A DNA stretch of 35,353 nt. It comes from Woeseiaceae bacterium (GTDB lineage: Bacteria; Pseudomonadota; Gammaproteobacteria; Steroidobacterales; Woeseiaceae). Below, piece by piece: positions 15,966-29,737 of the stretch. Numbering within the stretch: the first letter of the stretch is position 1; each line of letters begins with the position of its first letter. Where the stretch lies: assembly GCA_024640315.1 (NCBI GenBank), contig JAHEFF010000034.1, positions 1-35,353 on the forward strand, read 5' to 3'. The notes below the pieces were generated by a model. The model was not told where the DNA came from and searched no databases. It saw only the letters and a program-made list of their open reading frames with translations. The position numbers were made by a program, and so were the translations under genes.

Positions 15966-16632
15966 TGGTTGCCGGTTCGCCACTTCGGTTTTCGAAGCGG
16001 AAGCCATCGCCACCATCAACGTATTCGAAATCGCCGGCATCGGTCATGCCCCGGGCGAGGCGGTCCTCTTTGTTGTTGCGCAATACGACATGTGTGTCTG
16101 AAACCAGCACAAATACGATCTTTGACTGAACGCCGCCCCAGTCGAGAAACTCGCCTGGACCGATTTCGATTCTGGATTGAGCAAAATATTCGGTGTCAAT
16201 GTCGGGTATTCCCGGTAACCGAGAGTAGACGTCCATGCCAGACGTGCGCTGCTTATCCCGCTCGTTCAGAACGATAATGAGATGCAGGTCGTCAGCGCCA
16301 ATATTCTCGACCCGATGAGTCGTTGGCTGATCGACATAACTATCGTCAACCATGACATCGCCTGGCGCCCACGGCTCCATCGGTTGTGAAGTCCAGCCGC
16401 CGCCTTGTACCTGTGTTCGTAGCTGGGTAAAACTCAGCGTAACGTAGAATATTGGCTGGTCATGAACGTGATACAGCGTCGTATCTCCCGGCGGAACGCT
16501 GAGGTTCAGGATGCGCTCAGTGCCGTTGTCCAGTACCAGTCGGTGCCGCGGTTCTTCATAAATCGGCACGACTTTGTCTGCCGCAATCGCTGTCGCCGCG
16601 AAAAATAGAAGTAAGCATGCGAACGTTCTCAT
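15943..16632 (-). CDS. Exported cupin-like protein
   Basis: A 229-residue protein with a clear signal peptide (MRTFACLLLFFAATAIA, cleavage before A-D-K) and probable periplasmic location. The body looks like a cupin beta-barrel: H-V-H-D-Q-P near 55-60, G-D-V-M-V near 91-95 and T-H-R-V near 105-108 could supply metal-binding histidines. Substrate and reaction are unknown. It lies upstream of nothing on its own strand except, convergently, the small protein ending at 15965 (23-base overlap of the 3' ends). It follows the AGCS symporter gene by only 9 bases, so the two are probably co-transcribed and may share a physiological context. Confidence 0.75.
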   Translation of the reverse strand: MRTFACLLLFFAATAIAADKVVPIYEEPRHRLVLDNGTERILNLSVPPGDTTLYHVHDQPIFYVTLSFTQLRTQVQGGGWTSQPMEPWAPGDVMVDDSYVDQPTTHRVENIGADDLHLIIVLNERDKQRTSGMDVYSRLPGIPDIDTEYFAQSRIEIGPGEFLDWGGVQSKIVFVLVSDTHVVLRNNKEDRLARGMTDAGDFEYVDGGDGFRFENRSGEPATIIAVAVL

Positions 16633-16641
16633 TGCGTATTT

Positions 16642-18354
16642 CTATTTTTGTACGTCACGACCGCTGATCAGGTCGTCGATACTCGGTGGCGGATGATCCG
16701 GACCCATACGACCGTCTTTTAGTCTTTGCACATAGTCTTTATAAGCACGCATTGCCTGGTAGCCGAAAATCCAGCAGATCGGGAGATTGGCGTAAATGAT
16801 GATGCCGAGACCGATGCCCGTCATGTTGTCGAGGTCGGTGCTGGTCTTTATGTGTCCCAGGGTGGCTATAAAGGTCAGTGAGCAATAGATCAGCCGGTAC
16901 GGCATCGCGCTTTTGTTGCCCCACATGTATACGGCGCCCTGCTCGCCGTAGTAACCCCACGCGATAATCGTTGAAATGGCAAACAGCCACGACGCAATCG
17001 TAATGAGCCACTTGCCCAGGCCGGGCGCGACCGAGTCGAAAGCTTTCGCCGTGAGCGTCGCTCCCACGTAATCCTGGTAGAAACCGCCGCCAATGATCTG
17101 TGGCTGGATGGTTCCTTCCAGCGTTTGCCAGGAAGCGACGAAACCCGAATCCGATTGTGTTACGGCGCCACCGATTCGATGAATATTCTGGCCGGTTGCG
17201 GCATTCTCACCGGCACTCACGACAATGAGCAGCGCCTGCTGGTCCTTCCAGTCTCCCGGTCCAAGCGGTGTATCAGGATACGTCCACCCGCCATCCGTCT
17301 GAATCGGCTGAGGAACAGTCTCGAAGGCAATGTCCGGTGCGCGATTCCAGATTCCCGTAGACAGGATAATCAGGGCGGTGAATGTGCAAACCACGATCGT
17401 GTCGATGAAAGGCTCCATACCACCGACGAGACCCTCTCTCACAGGCTCGTCGGTCTTGGCGGCCGCGTGTGCAATGGCGGAGGAGCCCTGGCCTGCCTCA
17501 TTCGAGAACACGGCGCGTTTCATGCCAAAGAGAAACGCCGAGGCAACCGTACCGCCAACGAACGCGCCCGTTGCCTCTGTTGGTGTAAATGCTGATGTGA
17601 CGATAAGCGCCAGCATTTCGGGAACCTGGCCAAAGTTGGCGAACAGTACATAAAAGCCGGCGATGACATAGATCAGTACCATGGTAGGCACGAGCGTGCC
17701 CGCAACCTTGCCGATTCTCTTGATACCACCCAAAAGAACGGCCGCAACGATCGTCGTAAGCACGGCGCCGCTGATCCAGCCGGCAATACCGAAGTACTCC
17801 GTCGTCACATCAGCGACATTCCAGGCCTGGAACATGTTGCCGCCTGTCCCCGACGACACCATGACGCAGAAAGAAAACAGAAATGCGAGCGCGGTGCCTA
17901 ACCAGCCCAGCTCCGGTTTCATTTTCTTCAGCGCCCTTCCCGCAACCCACATCGGCCCTCCATGCGGGTTGTCCGGATCATCTGTGTTGCGATAGAGCAT
18001 GGACAGGGTTACTTCGACGAACTTGATCGACATGCCCAGAAATCCGACGATCCACATCCAGAAGATCGCGCCGGGGCCACCCAGTGCAATGGCGAGTGCG
18101 ACACCGCCAATATTGCCCAGCCCAACGGTTCCCGATAGCGCTGCGGACAACGCCTGGAAGTGATTGATCGCGCCCGGGTCGTTTGGGTCGTCATAGACAC
18201 CGCGAACGACTTTCGGCCCGTGAGTCAGTGCCCGGTACTGGAGAAAGCCGCTCCAGAACGTGAACATGACGCCGGTCCCGGCAATGATCAGGATCCACGT
18301 CTCGTTCCAGAGAACCGCATTGATCGTCGCAAGCGTTGCGCTCAAATCGCCCAT
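16642..18354 (-). CDS. Sodium:alanine symporter family (AGCS) protein with enlarged extracellular loop
   Basis: A 570-residue multi-pass transporter. Family signatures are S-G-T-V-G-L-G-N-I-G-G-V-A (74-86), GGPGAIFWMW (92-101) and S-N-E-A-G-Q-G (284-290). It differs from the other AGCS protein in the window by a hydrophilic insertion of roughly 65 residues between the segments LIILSTGIW (about 328-336) and AFDSVAPGLGKW (about 438-449). The insertion is rich in Gly, Asp, Thr and Gln and should face the periplasm. The substrate may therefore differ from alanine/glycine. An AGGGGAAAAG ribosome-binding site precedes the ATG. It lies 131 bases after the thiolase gene and just upstream of the cupin-like gene. 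Confidence 0.92.
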   Translation of the reverse strand: MGDLSATLATINAVLWNETWILIIAGTGVMFTFWSGFLQYRALTHGPKVVRGVYDDPNDPGAINHFQALSAALSGTVGLGNIGGVALAIALGGPGAIFWMWIVGFLGMSIKFVEVTLSMLYRNTDDPDNPHGGPMWVAGRALKKMKPELGWLGTALAFLFSFCVMVSSGTGGNMFQAWNVADVTTEYFGIAGWISGAVLTTIVAAVLLGGIKRIGKVAGTLVPTMVLIYVIAGFYVLFANFGQVPEMLALIVTSAFTPTEATGAFVGGTVASAFLFGMKRAVFSNEAGQGSSAIAHAAAKTDEPVREGLVGGMEPFIDTIVVCTFTALIILSTGIWNRAPDIAFETVPQPIQTDGGWTYPDTPLGPGDWKDQQALLIVVSAGENAATGQNIHRIGGAVTQSDSGFVASWQTLEGTIQPQIIGGGFYQDYVGATLTAKAFDSVAPGLGKWLITIASWLFAISTIIAWGYYGEQGAVYMWGNKSAMPYRLIYCSLTFIATLGHIKTSTDLDNMTGIGLGIIIYANLPICWIFGYQAMRAYKDYVQRLKDGRMGPDHPPPSIDDLISGRDVQK

Positions 18355-18485
18355 CTTTTCCCCTGCAATCGCGTAATTCTTATTATCAGGCGAGATCCAT
18401 CATGTCGGCTGCTCGTTCTCGATGCAAGAAAGGGCAGGCTACGCGGCTGTCTCCCTCGATCATACGGATGTGGTCAGCGGGCGTG

Positions 18486-19775
18486 TCAGACAGCTTCGAG
18501 AATGGCGGTGACACCCATGCCGCCGGCAGTGCAGACTGATACCAGGCCGCGGCCGCTGCCTTTTTCATGCAGGAGCCTGGCCATCGTCGTGATAACCCGT
18601 GCACCGGTCGCGGCAAACGGGTGACCGACGGCGATGCTGCCTCCCTTGACGTTGAGCCTGGACAACTCTATCGGGCCCATGGGGTGATTTCGCCCAAGTT
18701 TCTCGCGACAAAATTGTTCCGATTGCCAGGCCTTCAGGGTTGCAATCGTTTGGGCAGCGAAAGCTTCGTGAATTTCGTAGAAGTCGAAGTCCTGCAGAGT
18801 CAGATTGGCATCCATAAGCATCTCCGATACAGCGTATGCGGGTGCCATCAGCAGACCATCAACGCCGATGAAGTTGACGGCGGCGACCTTGCAGTAGGTC
18901 AGGTAGGCAATAACCGGGAGGTTTTTCTGAGCGGCCCACTCTTCAGATGCAAGTAAAACGGCAGCGGCGCCATCGGTTAACGGCGTGCTGTTACCAGCGG
19001 TTAGCGATCCTGCACCGGTTTTCTTGTCGAAAACCGGTTTCAGCGCCTGGAGCTTTTCGAAGGTTGTGTCGCGCCGAATATTGTTGTCTTCTTCCGCATC
19101 GTTAAACGGAATAACGATGTCCTCGTAGAAACCTTCATCGTATGCGGCAGCTGCCTTGATGTGGCTGGAAAGTGCGAGCTGATCCTGGTGTTCTCGCGAG
19201 ACTTCAAATTCTTTCGCCGTCTTCTCCATGCTTTGGCCCATCGACAGATTTGTGCGCGGTTCGACGACGGACGGAAGCTGCGGAGCGAGAAATGACGGAC
19301 GGAGCTTGAACCACGGGGATATCTTTTGTAGCAGCGATCGACCGCGGCTGCTGGCCAGCAGAATTGCGCGAAGACGATCGTCAAATACAATCGGCGCATC
19401 GCTGATGGAGTCAGTGCCGCCGGCGATACCCGCCTCGATCTGACCGAGTGCGATCTTGTTGCCAATGTGAATACACGCCTCGATGCTGGTGCCGCAGGCG
19501 CGCTGCATATCGACGCCGGGCGTTCTAAGCGACAGGCCGGAGCCGATGACGCATTCCCGGGCCAGGTTCCAGTCCTTGGAGTGCTTGATGACCGCACCCA
19601 GCGCGACATCACCGAGCGTCTGCCCCTTGAGATCGAACTGACGAACCAGTCCGGCCAGAACTGCAGTCATCATGTCCTGATTCGTACTGTCCCTGTATAC
19701 CGAGTGAGCGCGGCAAAACGGAATTCTTACTCCACCGACAATCGCTACTCGCCTTGACTTGCCATCGTGCAACAT
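18486..19775 (-). CDS. FadI/HADHB-type acetyl-CoA C-acyltransferase (thiolase)
   Basis: A 429-residue thiolase that cleaves 3-ketoacyl-CoA with CoA in beta-oxidation (or condenses in reverse). The nucleophilic Cys is Cys94 in Q-R-A-C-G-T-S. The variant H-E-A-F motif (His336, instead of N-E-A-F) and G-H-P-F-A-A-T-G (384-391) are typical of the FadI/mitochondrial trifunctional beta-subunit branch. The second catalytic Cys is Cys415 in V-C-T-A-G-G. No fadJ-like partner is adjacent, so it may be a stand-alone paralogue. The ATG at 19775 has GGAG seven bases upstream and is preferred over the TTG at 19811. It is divergent from the MATE gene with a 101-base spacer. Confidence 0.92.
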   Translation of the reverse strand: MLHDGKSRRVAIVGGVRIPFCRAHSVYRDSTNQDMMTAVLAGLVRQFDLKGQTLGDVALGAVIKHSKDWNLARECVIGSGLSLRTPGVDMQRACGTSIEACIHIGNKIALGQIEAGIAGGTDSISDAPIVFDDRLRAILLASSRGRSLLQKISPWFKLRPSFLAPQLPSVVEPRTNLSMGQSMEKTAKEFEVSREHQDQLALSSHIKAAAAYDEGFYEDIVIPFNDAEEDNNIRRDTTFEKLQALKPVFDKKTGAGSLTAGNSTPLTDGAAAVLLASEEWAAQKNLPVIAYLTYCKVAAVNFIGVDGLLMAPAYAVSEMLMDANLTLQDFDFYEIHEAFAAQTIATLKAWQSEQFCREKLGRNHPMGPIELSRLNVKGGSIAVGHPFAATGARVITTMARLLHEKGSGRGLVSVCTAGGMGVTAILEAV

Positions 19776-19876
19776 ATCCGTCTCCGCGCAGCCTGCGGCA
19801 ACTTTACACAATGTTCCGTAGATGGTTAAGCGCTTCGTGGTAGCCTGCCGGGCAAAAGCCGGGTAGAAATACGTTT

Positions 19877-21232
19877 GTGTTCAGTTCATCTGAAAACCGC
19901 TTTGGTGAAATTAGTGCGTTGTTGCGCCTGGCAGGACCGCTGATCGTCAATAACCTGTCGATTGCCGGCATGCAGTTTGCCGATGCCGTAATGGCTGGCA
20001 GGCTTGGTGCAGAGGCCCTGGCAGCGGTGGCTGTCGGTGGCAGCGTGTGGTTTCTTGGCTTTACTGTATGCCTCGGGCTGATGATGGCGATATCGCCAAT
20101 TGCGGCACGATATTACGGTGCCGGAGAGCCGGAGATGATTGGGCGATATACGCGCCAGGGCCTTTGGCTTGCGGTGGCGCTCGGCCTGACCATATTCACG
20201 CTGGCGCAGTTGTTCGTGGAACCCATATTGAGTTTCCTGGGAATCGATCCCGGGTTTCGCGAACTGACAGTGGGCTATGTGCAGGCCATTATGTTCGGAG
20301 CGCCGGCAATCTGTGCATTCCTGGCATTTCGTTTTACAACCGAGGGCATCGGGTTCACGAGGCCTATCATGTACACGTCTTTGTTCGCGCTCGTGTGCAA
20401 TGTCTTCCTTAACTGGGTGTTGATGTACGGGAAACTGGGCGCGCCAGCATTCGGCGCAATCGGTTGCGGCATGGCCAGCGCGATTACAATGTGGCTCATG
20501 GTGTTCATGATGGGCGCCTACGTCCGCTTGAAACCCATCTATCGACCGCTCAGGATTTTCGATCACATGGCGCCTGTCCGCATGTCGGTGCTGAAGGAGA
20601 TTTTTTCCCTTGGCATGCCGATCGCCGTGACCATCACTGCCGAGGCCGGACTATTCTCGGCAGTATCGATCCTGGTGGGTACCCGCGGCGCAAGCGTAAC
20701 TGCGGCGCACCAGATAGCATTGAATTTCGCGGCCACGATGTTCATGATCCCGCTGGCTTTGAGTGCGGCAACCACGGTGCGTATCGGGCATGCACTGGGT
20801 TCCGGAAATGCGTCCGCGGCACGGGCCGGGGGCATGGCAGGGATCCTCATGTGCATCGCATTTATGGCCTGCTCCGCGACTTTTCTCTTGCTGTTCCGTG
20901 ATGTCGTCGTCGGCATTTACACCAATGACCCATCAGTGTCCGAGATAGCCATCAGCCTGTTGCTGATGGCTGCAATTTTTCAGATTGCCGATGGTGTCCA
21001 GATCGGGGCGGCCGGTGCATTACGCGGTTACAAGGACACGCGAATGCCTATGGTGATCAACACATTTTCCTATTGGGTGCTGGGATTCCCGCTCGCCTAC
21101 ATGGCAACGATCACCTACAGGGCGCCGCCCTCTTATATCTGGGCCGGATTTGTTCTGGGACTTACCGTCGCCGCGATACTCCTGACGGTAAGGTTTAATA
21201 TTTTGTCCAGACGAATGCTTACGGCTGCGTGA
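19877..21232 (+). CDS. MATE family multidrug/cation exporter
   Basis: A 451-residue inner-membrane protein with about 12 predicted helices arranged as two homologous halves. The first half has A-G-P-L-I-V-N-N-L and M-Q-F-A-D-A-V-M-A-G-R-L-G; the second repeats the pattern after S-L-G-M-P-I-A-V-T near 240. These are NorM-type MATE features, so it is expected to export drugs, dyes or metabolites in exchange for Na+ or H+. The start codon is GTG at 19877, with no ATG nearby that would keep the first helix intact. The gene is alone on its strand; the leftward DUF924 gene converges on it with a 127-base gap that holds no clear terminator. Confidence 0.93.
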   Translation: MFSSSENRFGEISALLRLAGPLIVNNLSIAGMQFADAVMAGRLGAEALAAVAVGGSVWFLGFTVCLGLMMAISPIAARYYGAGEPEMIGRYTRQGLWLAVALGLTIFTLAQLFVEPILSFLGIDPGFRELTVGYVQAIMFGAPAICAFLAFRFTTEGIGFTRPIMYTSLFALVCNVFLNWVLMYGKLGAPAFGAIGCGMASAITMWLMVFMMGAYVRLKPIYRPLRIFDHMAPVRMSVLKEIFSLGMPIAVTITAEAGLFSAVSILVGTRGASVTAAHQIALNFAATMFMIPLALSAATTVRIGHALGSGNASAARAGGMAGILMCIAFMACSATFLLLFRDVVVGIYTNDPSVSEIAISLLLMAAIFQIADGVQIGAAGALRGYKDTRMPMVINTFSYWVLGFPLAYMATITYRAPPSYIWAGFVLGLTVAAILLTVRFNILSRRMLTAA

Positions 21233-21359
21233 CTGCTGTTTGTTGAAGGTGCCTCAGGTGAGAGCGAGACGAGGCAAAATCGACAAGGAAGGTATATAGG
21301 TATACACGAGCATTTCGGGGAGATTTTAACGACGACGGATCGCGCCCGCCGAGGACTGT

Positions 21360-22028
21360 TCAGGCGTCAGACTGGCCGAAGGTGGGGGCGTCGCCGGCCA
21401 GGTACTCATCCTCTTCCGGCGTGTTTTGCCTGTTCAGGATGACGTTGCGATGTGGAAATCGACCGAACTGCTCCACGATGTCGGCGTGAAGTTCCGCAAA
21501 CTGGGCCACGGTCTCGAAGGTTTCCCTGTACGTCGGTGAAACGGCATTTGCCAGCCGGCTGTATATTTGGCAGGATTTTTTCTGCACCTTGCGTGATTCC
21601 GCATGTTGCAGTGGCATATAGAAGAAAACTCGTTCGATTGGACTTAGTCCCTTGTCCTTTTTCTCCATCGCTCCTTCGACACAGAGCTTGAGGGCTGCTT
21701 TGTCCATCGCGAAAGCTTCGGGCCTGTTCCTGTATATGTTGCGACGAAACTGGTCGAGCAAAATAATCAGGGCGAGGCGGCCTCTCGCGGTTTCTGCCCA
21801 GTGGTCGAACTGGCCACCTGACGCCTTTTCGACGTCCTCTGCAAATCTGCGGGCGATTTCTTCGTCGAACATCGCGTCTTCCCCGAACCAGATGTCCATA
21901 CGTCCATCTATCTGAGGTGCGCTGAGTTGATGTTCCTTGAACCAGAAAGTCAGTACAGCATCTATGCGAGCCCGGTCCTCGTCGGAGATCCCTGCATCTG
22001 TGCTTTCGGTCTGAATTTCCTCTGACAT
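21360..22028 (-). CDS. DUF924 family protein
   Basis: A 222-residue, mostly helical, cytoplasmic protein of the DUF924 family. Hallmarks are L-T-F-W-F near residue 26, W-F-G-E-D (near 47), L-A-L-I-I-L-L-D-Q-F-R-R-N-I-Y-R (near 85-100), F-F-Y-M-P-L-Q-H-A-E (near 135-144) and F-G-R-F-P-H-R-N near the C terminus. The fold resembles TPR-like helical repeats; the function is not established. The start is taken as the ATG at 22028 (MSEEIQTES); an upstream extension to 22160 in the same frame does not resemble the family. It is divergent from the lipoprotein gene at 22226. Confidence 0.9.
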   Translation of the reverse strand: MSEEIQTESTDAGISDEDRARIDAVLTFWFKEHQLSAPQIDGRMDIWFGEDAMFDEEIARRFAEDVEKASGGQFDHWAETARGRLALIILLDQFRRNIYRNRPEAFAMDKAALKLCVEGAMEKKDKGLSPIERVFFYMPLQHAESRKVQKKSCQIYSRLANAVSPTYRETFETVAQFAELHADIVEQFGRFPHRNVILNRQNTPEEDEYLAGDAPTFGQSDA

Positions 22029-22155
22029 TTGGCTCGTCCGTCGTTGTCGTGGATTTCGGTCAGCGTGCGCCGGAATCGTATCGGGCCGGAATGCGACCCA
22101 GGTCACAGAATGCCGGGGGGTGGACCAATCATAGTCAGTTCTATCATCGGATGCC

Positions 22156-22165
22156 GGCAATTGCC
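22156..22165. promoter_or_regulatory. 10-bp palindrome in the DUF924/lipoprotein divergent spacer
   Basis: GGCAATTGCC is a perfect palindrome in the 197-base spacer between the leftward DUF924 gene and the rightward lipoprotein gene. A -10-like CATAAT lies at 22178-22183, but no matching -35 was found. It may be a small operator. The evidence is weak, because a perfect 10-mer palindrome can occur by chance. Confidence 0.25.
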
Positions 22166-22225
22166 ATTGTCAGGCGCCATAATTATGCGGGTGGTTGGTG
22201 TCACGGGCTGGCACAGGCAGTAGAA

Positions 22226-22678
22226 ATGATGCGTAACCTGATCTTTGGCATGACCTGTTTGCTGGCTGCTGCATGCGGCTCATCTGCTCCTGAGGGCGGC
22301 CCGGAGGAAGCGCTTCGGGAGTGGGTTTTGCGGGGCGAGATTGCTGCAGAGGAAAAAGACCGCGGTGAACTCCTCGATATGATCTCAGCGGACTATGTCG
22401 ACTCGCGTGGAAATGATTTCGAACGGATTGATAACCTGCTCCGAGCCTACTTTTTTCGCCAGAATTCCATCGCACTACTGACAAGCATCGACGATATCCA
22501 GGTCATGGGCGAAACGGCGGCGCTCGTGAAAATCACCGTCGGCATGGCCGGTACGCAAAACACCCGGATGGGACTTAATGCCGACGCGTACAATTTCGAG
22601 TTCGAGCTGGAAAGGGTTGATGACGAGTGGCTGTTAATCGGTTCGCGCTGGGGCAAGCTCGGGGGAGAGCTTCGCTAA
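22226..22678 (+). CDS. Small NTF2-like lipoprotein
   Basis: A 150-residue protein starting at ATG 22226 (a second ATG follows directly). It has a lipoprotein signal peptide ending L-A-A-A-C, Cys at about residue 17. The mature part has an NTF2/SnoaL-like pattern: a helical start (EEALREWVLRGEIAAEEKD), then M-I-S-A-D-Y-V-D, then strands (A-L-V-K-I-T-V-G) ending in E-W-L-L-I-G-S-R-W. Such domains bind small molecules or act as scaffolds; no function can be given. The frame remains open to 22049 but is not conserved-looking there. A second lipoprotein gene follows after 23 bases, so the two likely form an operon. Confidence 0.8.
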   Translation: MMRNLIFGMTCLLAAACGSSAPEGGPEEALREWVLRGEIAAEEKDRGELLDMISADYVDSRGNDFERIDNLLRAYFFRQNSIALLTSIDDIQVMGETAALVKITVGMAGTQNTRMGLNADAYNFEFELERVDDEWLLIGSRWGKLGGELR

Positions 22679-22701
22679 AACCCATATTTCGGGGGTGACA
22701 C

Positions 22702-23166
22702 ATGAATGACCATCGCTTGTTTTCCTGCATCGTTGCAGTTTTGATTTTCTCAGGTTGTGCGGGAACTGCAACGCTCGTTGATACGCCTCAAGTGAGGCTT
22801 ACCAGCGTTGAACTCGAGGCGATGAATTTCAGTCGCCAGACCTTTCTGCTCGGCTTCGATGTCAGCAATCCGAACCCGTTTCCGCTGCCCGTCAAAAAGG
22901 TCAGTTACCGGGTGATGTTTGACGATCAGCGATTTGCCGGAGGGGAAACGGTGGCTGCATTTACCGTACCGGCCGGCGGAGATGACGCGTTTCAGATCAG
23001 CGTGGATATCGACATCCTGAATTCAGCGACGCACGTATCCTCGTTGCTGCGAGGGGGTGTGCCAGACCACGTCAGTTACGAACTCCAGGGCAGCCTGACC
23101 GTCGACATTCCATTCACCAGGCCAATTCCCTTCACCACAAGTGGCGTCATCGACGTTCAGCGCTAG
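22702..23166 (+). CDS. LEA14/WHy-domain lipoprotein
   Basis: A 154-residue lipoprotein with lipobox F-S-G-C (Cys19). A single water-stress/hypersensitive (WHy, LEA type 2) beta-sandwich domain follows, recognised by the signature F-D-V-S-N-P-N-P-F-P-L-P-V near residues 53-65 and the later strands ending F-T-T-S-G-V-I-D-V. Bacterial LEA14-like lipoproteins are common in proteobacteria and have been suggested to stabilise envelope components under desiccation or osmotic stress; the specific role is unknown. A GGGGG-containing ribosome-binding site lies eight bases before the ATG. It is the second gene after the NTF2-like lipoprotein on the same strand. Confidence 0.88.
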   Translation: MNDHRLFSCIVAVLIFSGCAGTATLVDTPQVRLTSVELEAMNFSRQTFLLGFDVSNPNPFPLPVKKVSYRVMFDDQRFAGGETVAAFTVPAGGDDAFQISVDIDILNSATHVSSLLRGGVPDHVSYELQGSLTVDIPFTRPIPFTTSGVIDVQR

Positions 23167-23485
23167 TCGAATCTCTAATAAGTTACGCGGGTAACGATAG
23201 CGCTTGCGCGGAAGACAGCGCTTTGCTGTTACACCGCGTAAGGCTTGCTCGGTGCGATTCGCCGCCGGGTAGAAGGCTGGCCGACCGCTGTCATATACTT
23301 CCTCGTTCGGACTGTTCCTTTGACTGTCAATGATATCCCGCAGGGCGTACGGCTCTTTTGCCACCCGGGCGGTTCGATGAAAGTCACTCTGTCGCTTCGG
23401 CCACGATGCAGTCCCCGGCGTCCTTGCGGCGCATTCAGCAGTGAGTCTTTGGGGGCGTGCACCTGGTGCAGGCCTTTTGGTGTCC
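23167..23485. other. 319-base gene-free region upstream of gltB
   Basis: This is the only gap above 300 bases. The small open frames on both strands here do not look like genes. Its left part holds the long hairpin described separately (23182-23241). TATACT at 23294-23299 is a good -10 hexamer but lacks a convincing -35. TTGACT at 23320-23325 is a good -35 but lacks a -10. The gltB promoter should lie in this region, and the leader would then be about 150-180 bases, long enough for regulation. No known riboswitch was recognised. Confidence 0.5.
23182..23241 (+). promoter_or_regulatory. Long imperfect hairpin / paired dyads upstream of gltB
   Basis: TTACGCGG (23183-23190) pairs with CCGCGTAA (23234-23241). 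GTAAC (23191-23195) pairs with GTTAC (23228-23232), and AGCGCT (23199-23204) with AGCGCT (23217-23222): 19 base pairs with one bulge and one internal loop. Each outer arm can also fold on itself (GTTAC-GCGG-GTAAC on the left, TTAC-ACCGC-GTAA on the right), so two exclusive folds are possible. No T-run follows, so it is not a standard terminator. It could be an RNA switch, an mRNA stabiliser, or a pair of protein-binding dyads about 47 bp apart. Confidence 0.5.
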
Positions 23486-29361
<5,876 letters not shown>

Positions 29362-29376
29362 CCCCGGGTGACGGGG
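29362..29376. terminator. Short GC hairpin between gltD and the convergent ferritin-like gene
   Basis: CCCCG (29362-29366) and CGGGG (29372-29376) form a 5-bp stem with a GGTGA loop directly after the gltD stop, in the 21-base space between the two convergent genes. No T-run follows on either strand, so its strength as a terminator is doubtful. Confidence 0.3.
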
Positions 29377-29382
29377 CTGCGC

Positions 29383-29670
29383 CTATTTGTGGGCAATCGG
29401 CTTGTCGGTGAACAGGAAGTCCTTCAACTCCTTGTCGAAGGTCGGATCCTGGCGTCGAATCCACTCGAGTACCATCGCAGCATGTTCTTTTTCCTCGTCG
29501 CGATTGTGGGCGAGGATCGCTGCAAGTTCGGGGTCTTTGCATGCATCGACCCGCTGGTTGTACCAGTCGACCGCTTCGAGCTCTTCCATCAGTGATGTAA
29601 TTGCACGATGCATGTCGCGTGTTGCGTCCGTCAGTTCACTGACCGGTTCGTGGTAGCCCTCGTTAGCCAT
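29383..29670 (-). CDS. EncFtn-type (encapsulated-ferritin family) ferritin-like protein lacking a targeting tail
   Basis: A 95-residue protein, two long helices, closely resembling the ferritin-like domain of the Rhodospirillum rubrum encapsulated ferritin: S-L-M-E-E-L-E-A-V-D-W-Y (26-37) and A-H-N-R-D-E-E-K-E-H-A-A-M (54-66). Glu30, Glu60 and His63 correspond to the known ferroxidase ligands; the enzyme oxidises Fe2+ at a site shared between subunits. Shell-packaged members carry a C-terminal extension with a targeting peptide, but this one stops at F-T-D-K-P-I-A-H-K right after the domain. No encapsulin gene is present in the window. A GGAG site lies eight bases before the ATG. It is 67 bases downstream of the PDS kinase gene on the same strand. 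Confidence 0.92.
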   Translation of the reverse strand: MANEGYHEPVSELTDATRDMHRAITSLMEELEAVDWYNQRVDACKDPELAAILAHNRDEEKEHAAMVLEWIRRQDPTFDKELKDFLFTDKPIAHK

Positions 29671-29737
29671 GGGTGTCGCTCCGTCGTTGTTTGGTTGTCT
29701 GAATCCTGGTTGGCTGTGGTTGTATCATATATTCCGT

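Noticed and set aside
18446..18494. Inverted repeat GCTGTCT / AGACAGC near the thiolase stop
   Set aside because: Seven base pairs with a 35-base loop reaching into the coding end is weak, and no T-run supports termination.
21250..21306. TGCCTC/GAGGCA pair and GTATATAGGTATAC in the MATE-DUF924 convergent gap
   Set aside because: The arms are short, the first loop is long and no T-run follows, so I could not support a terminator or a promoter here.
23441..23485. Longer gltB start at GTG 23441
   Set aside because: It has no ribosome-binding site, and the added residues do not resemble GltB propeptides. The ATG at 23486 leaves a plausible 18-residue propeptide.
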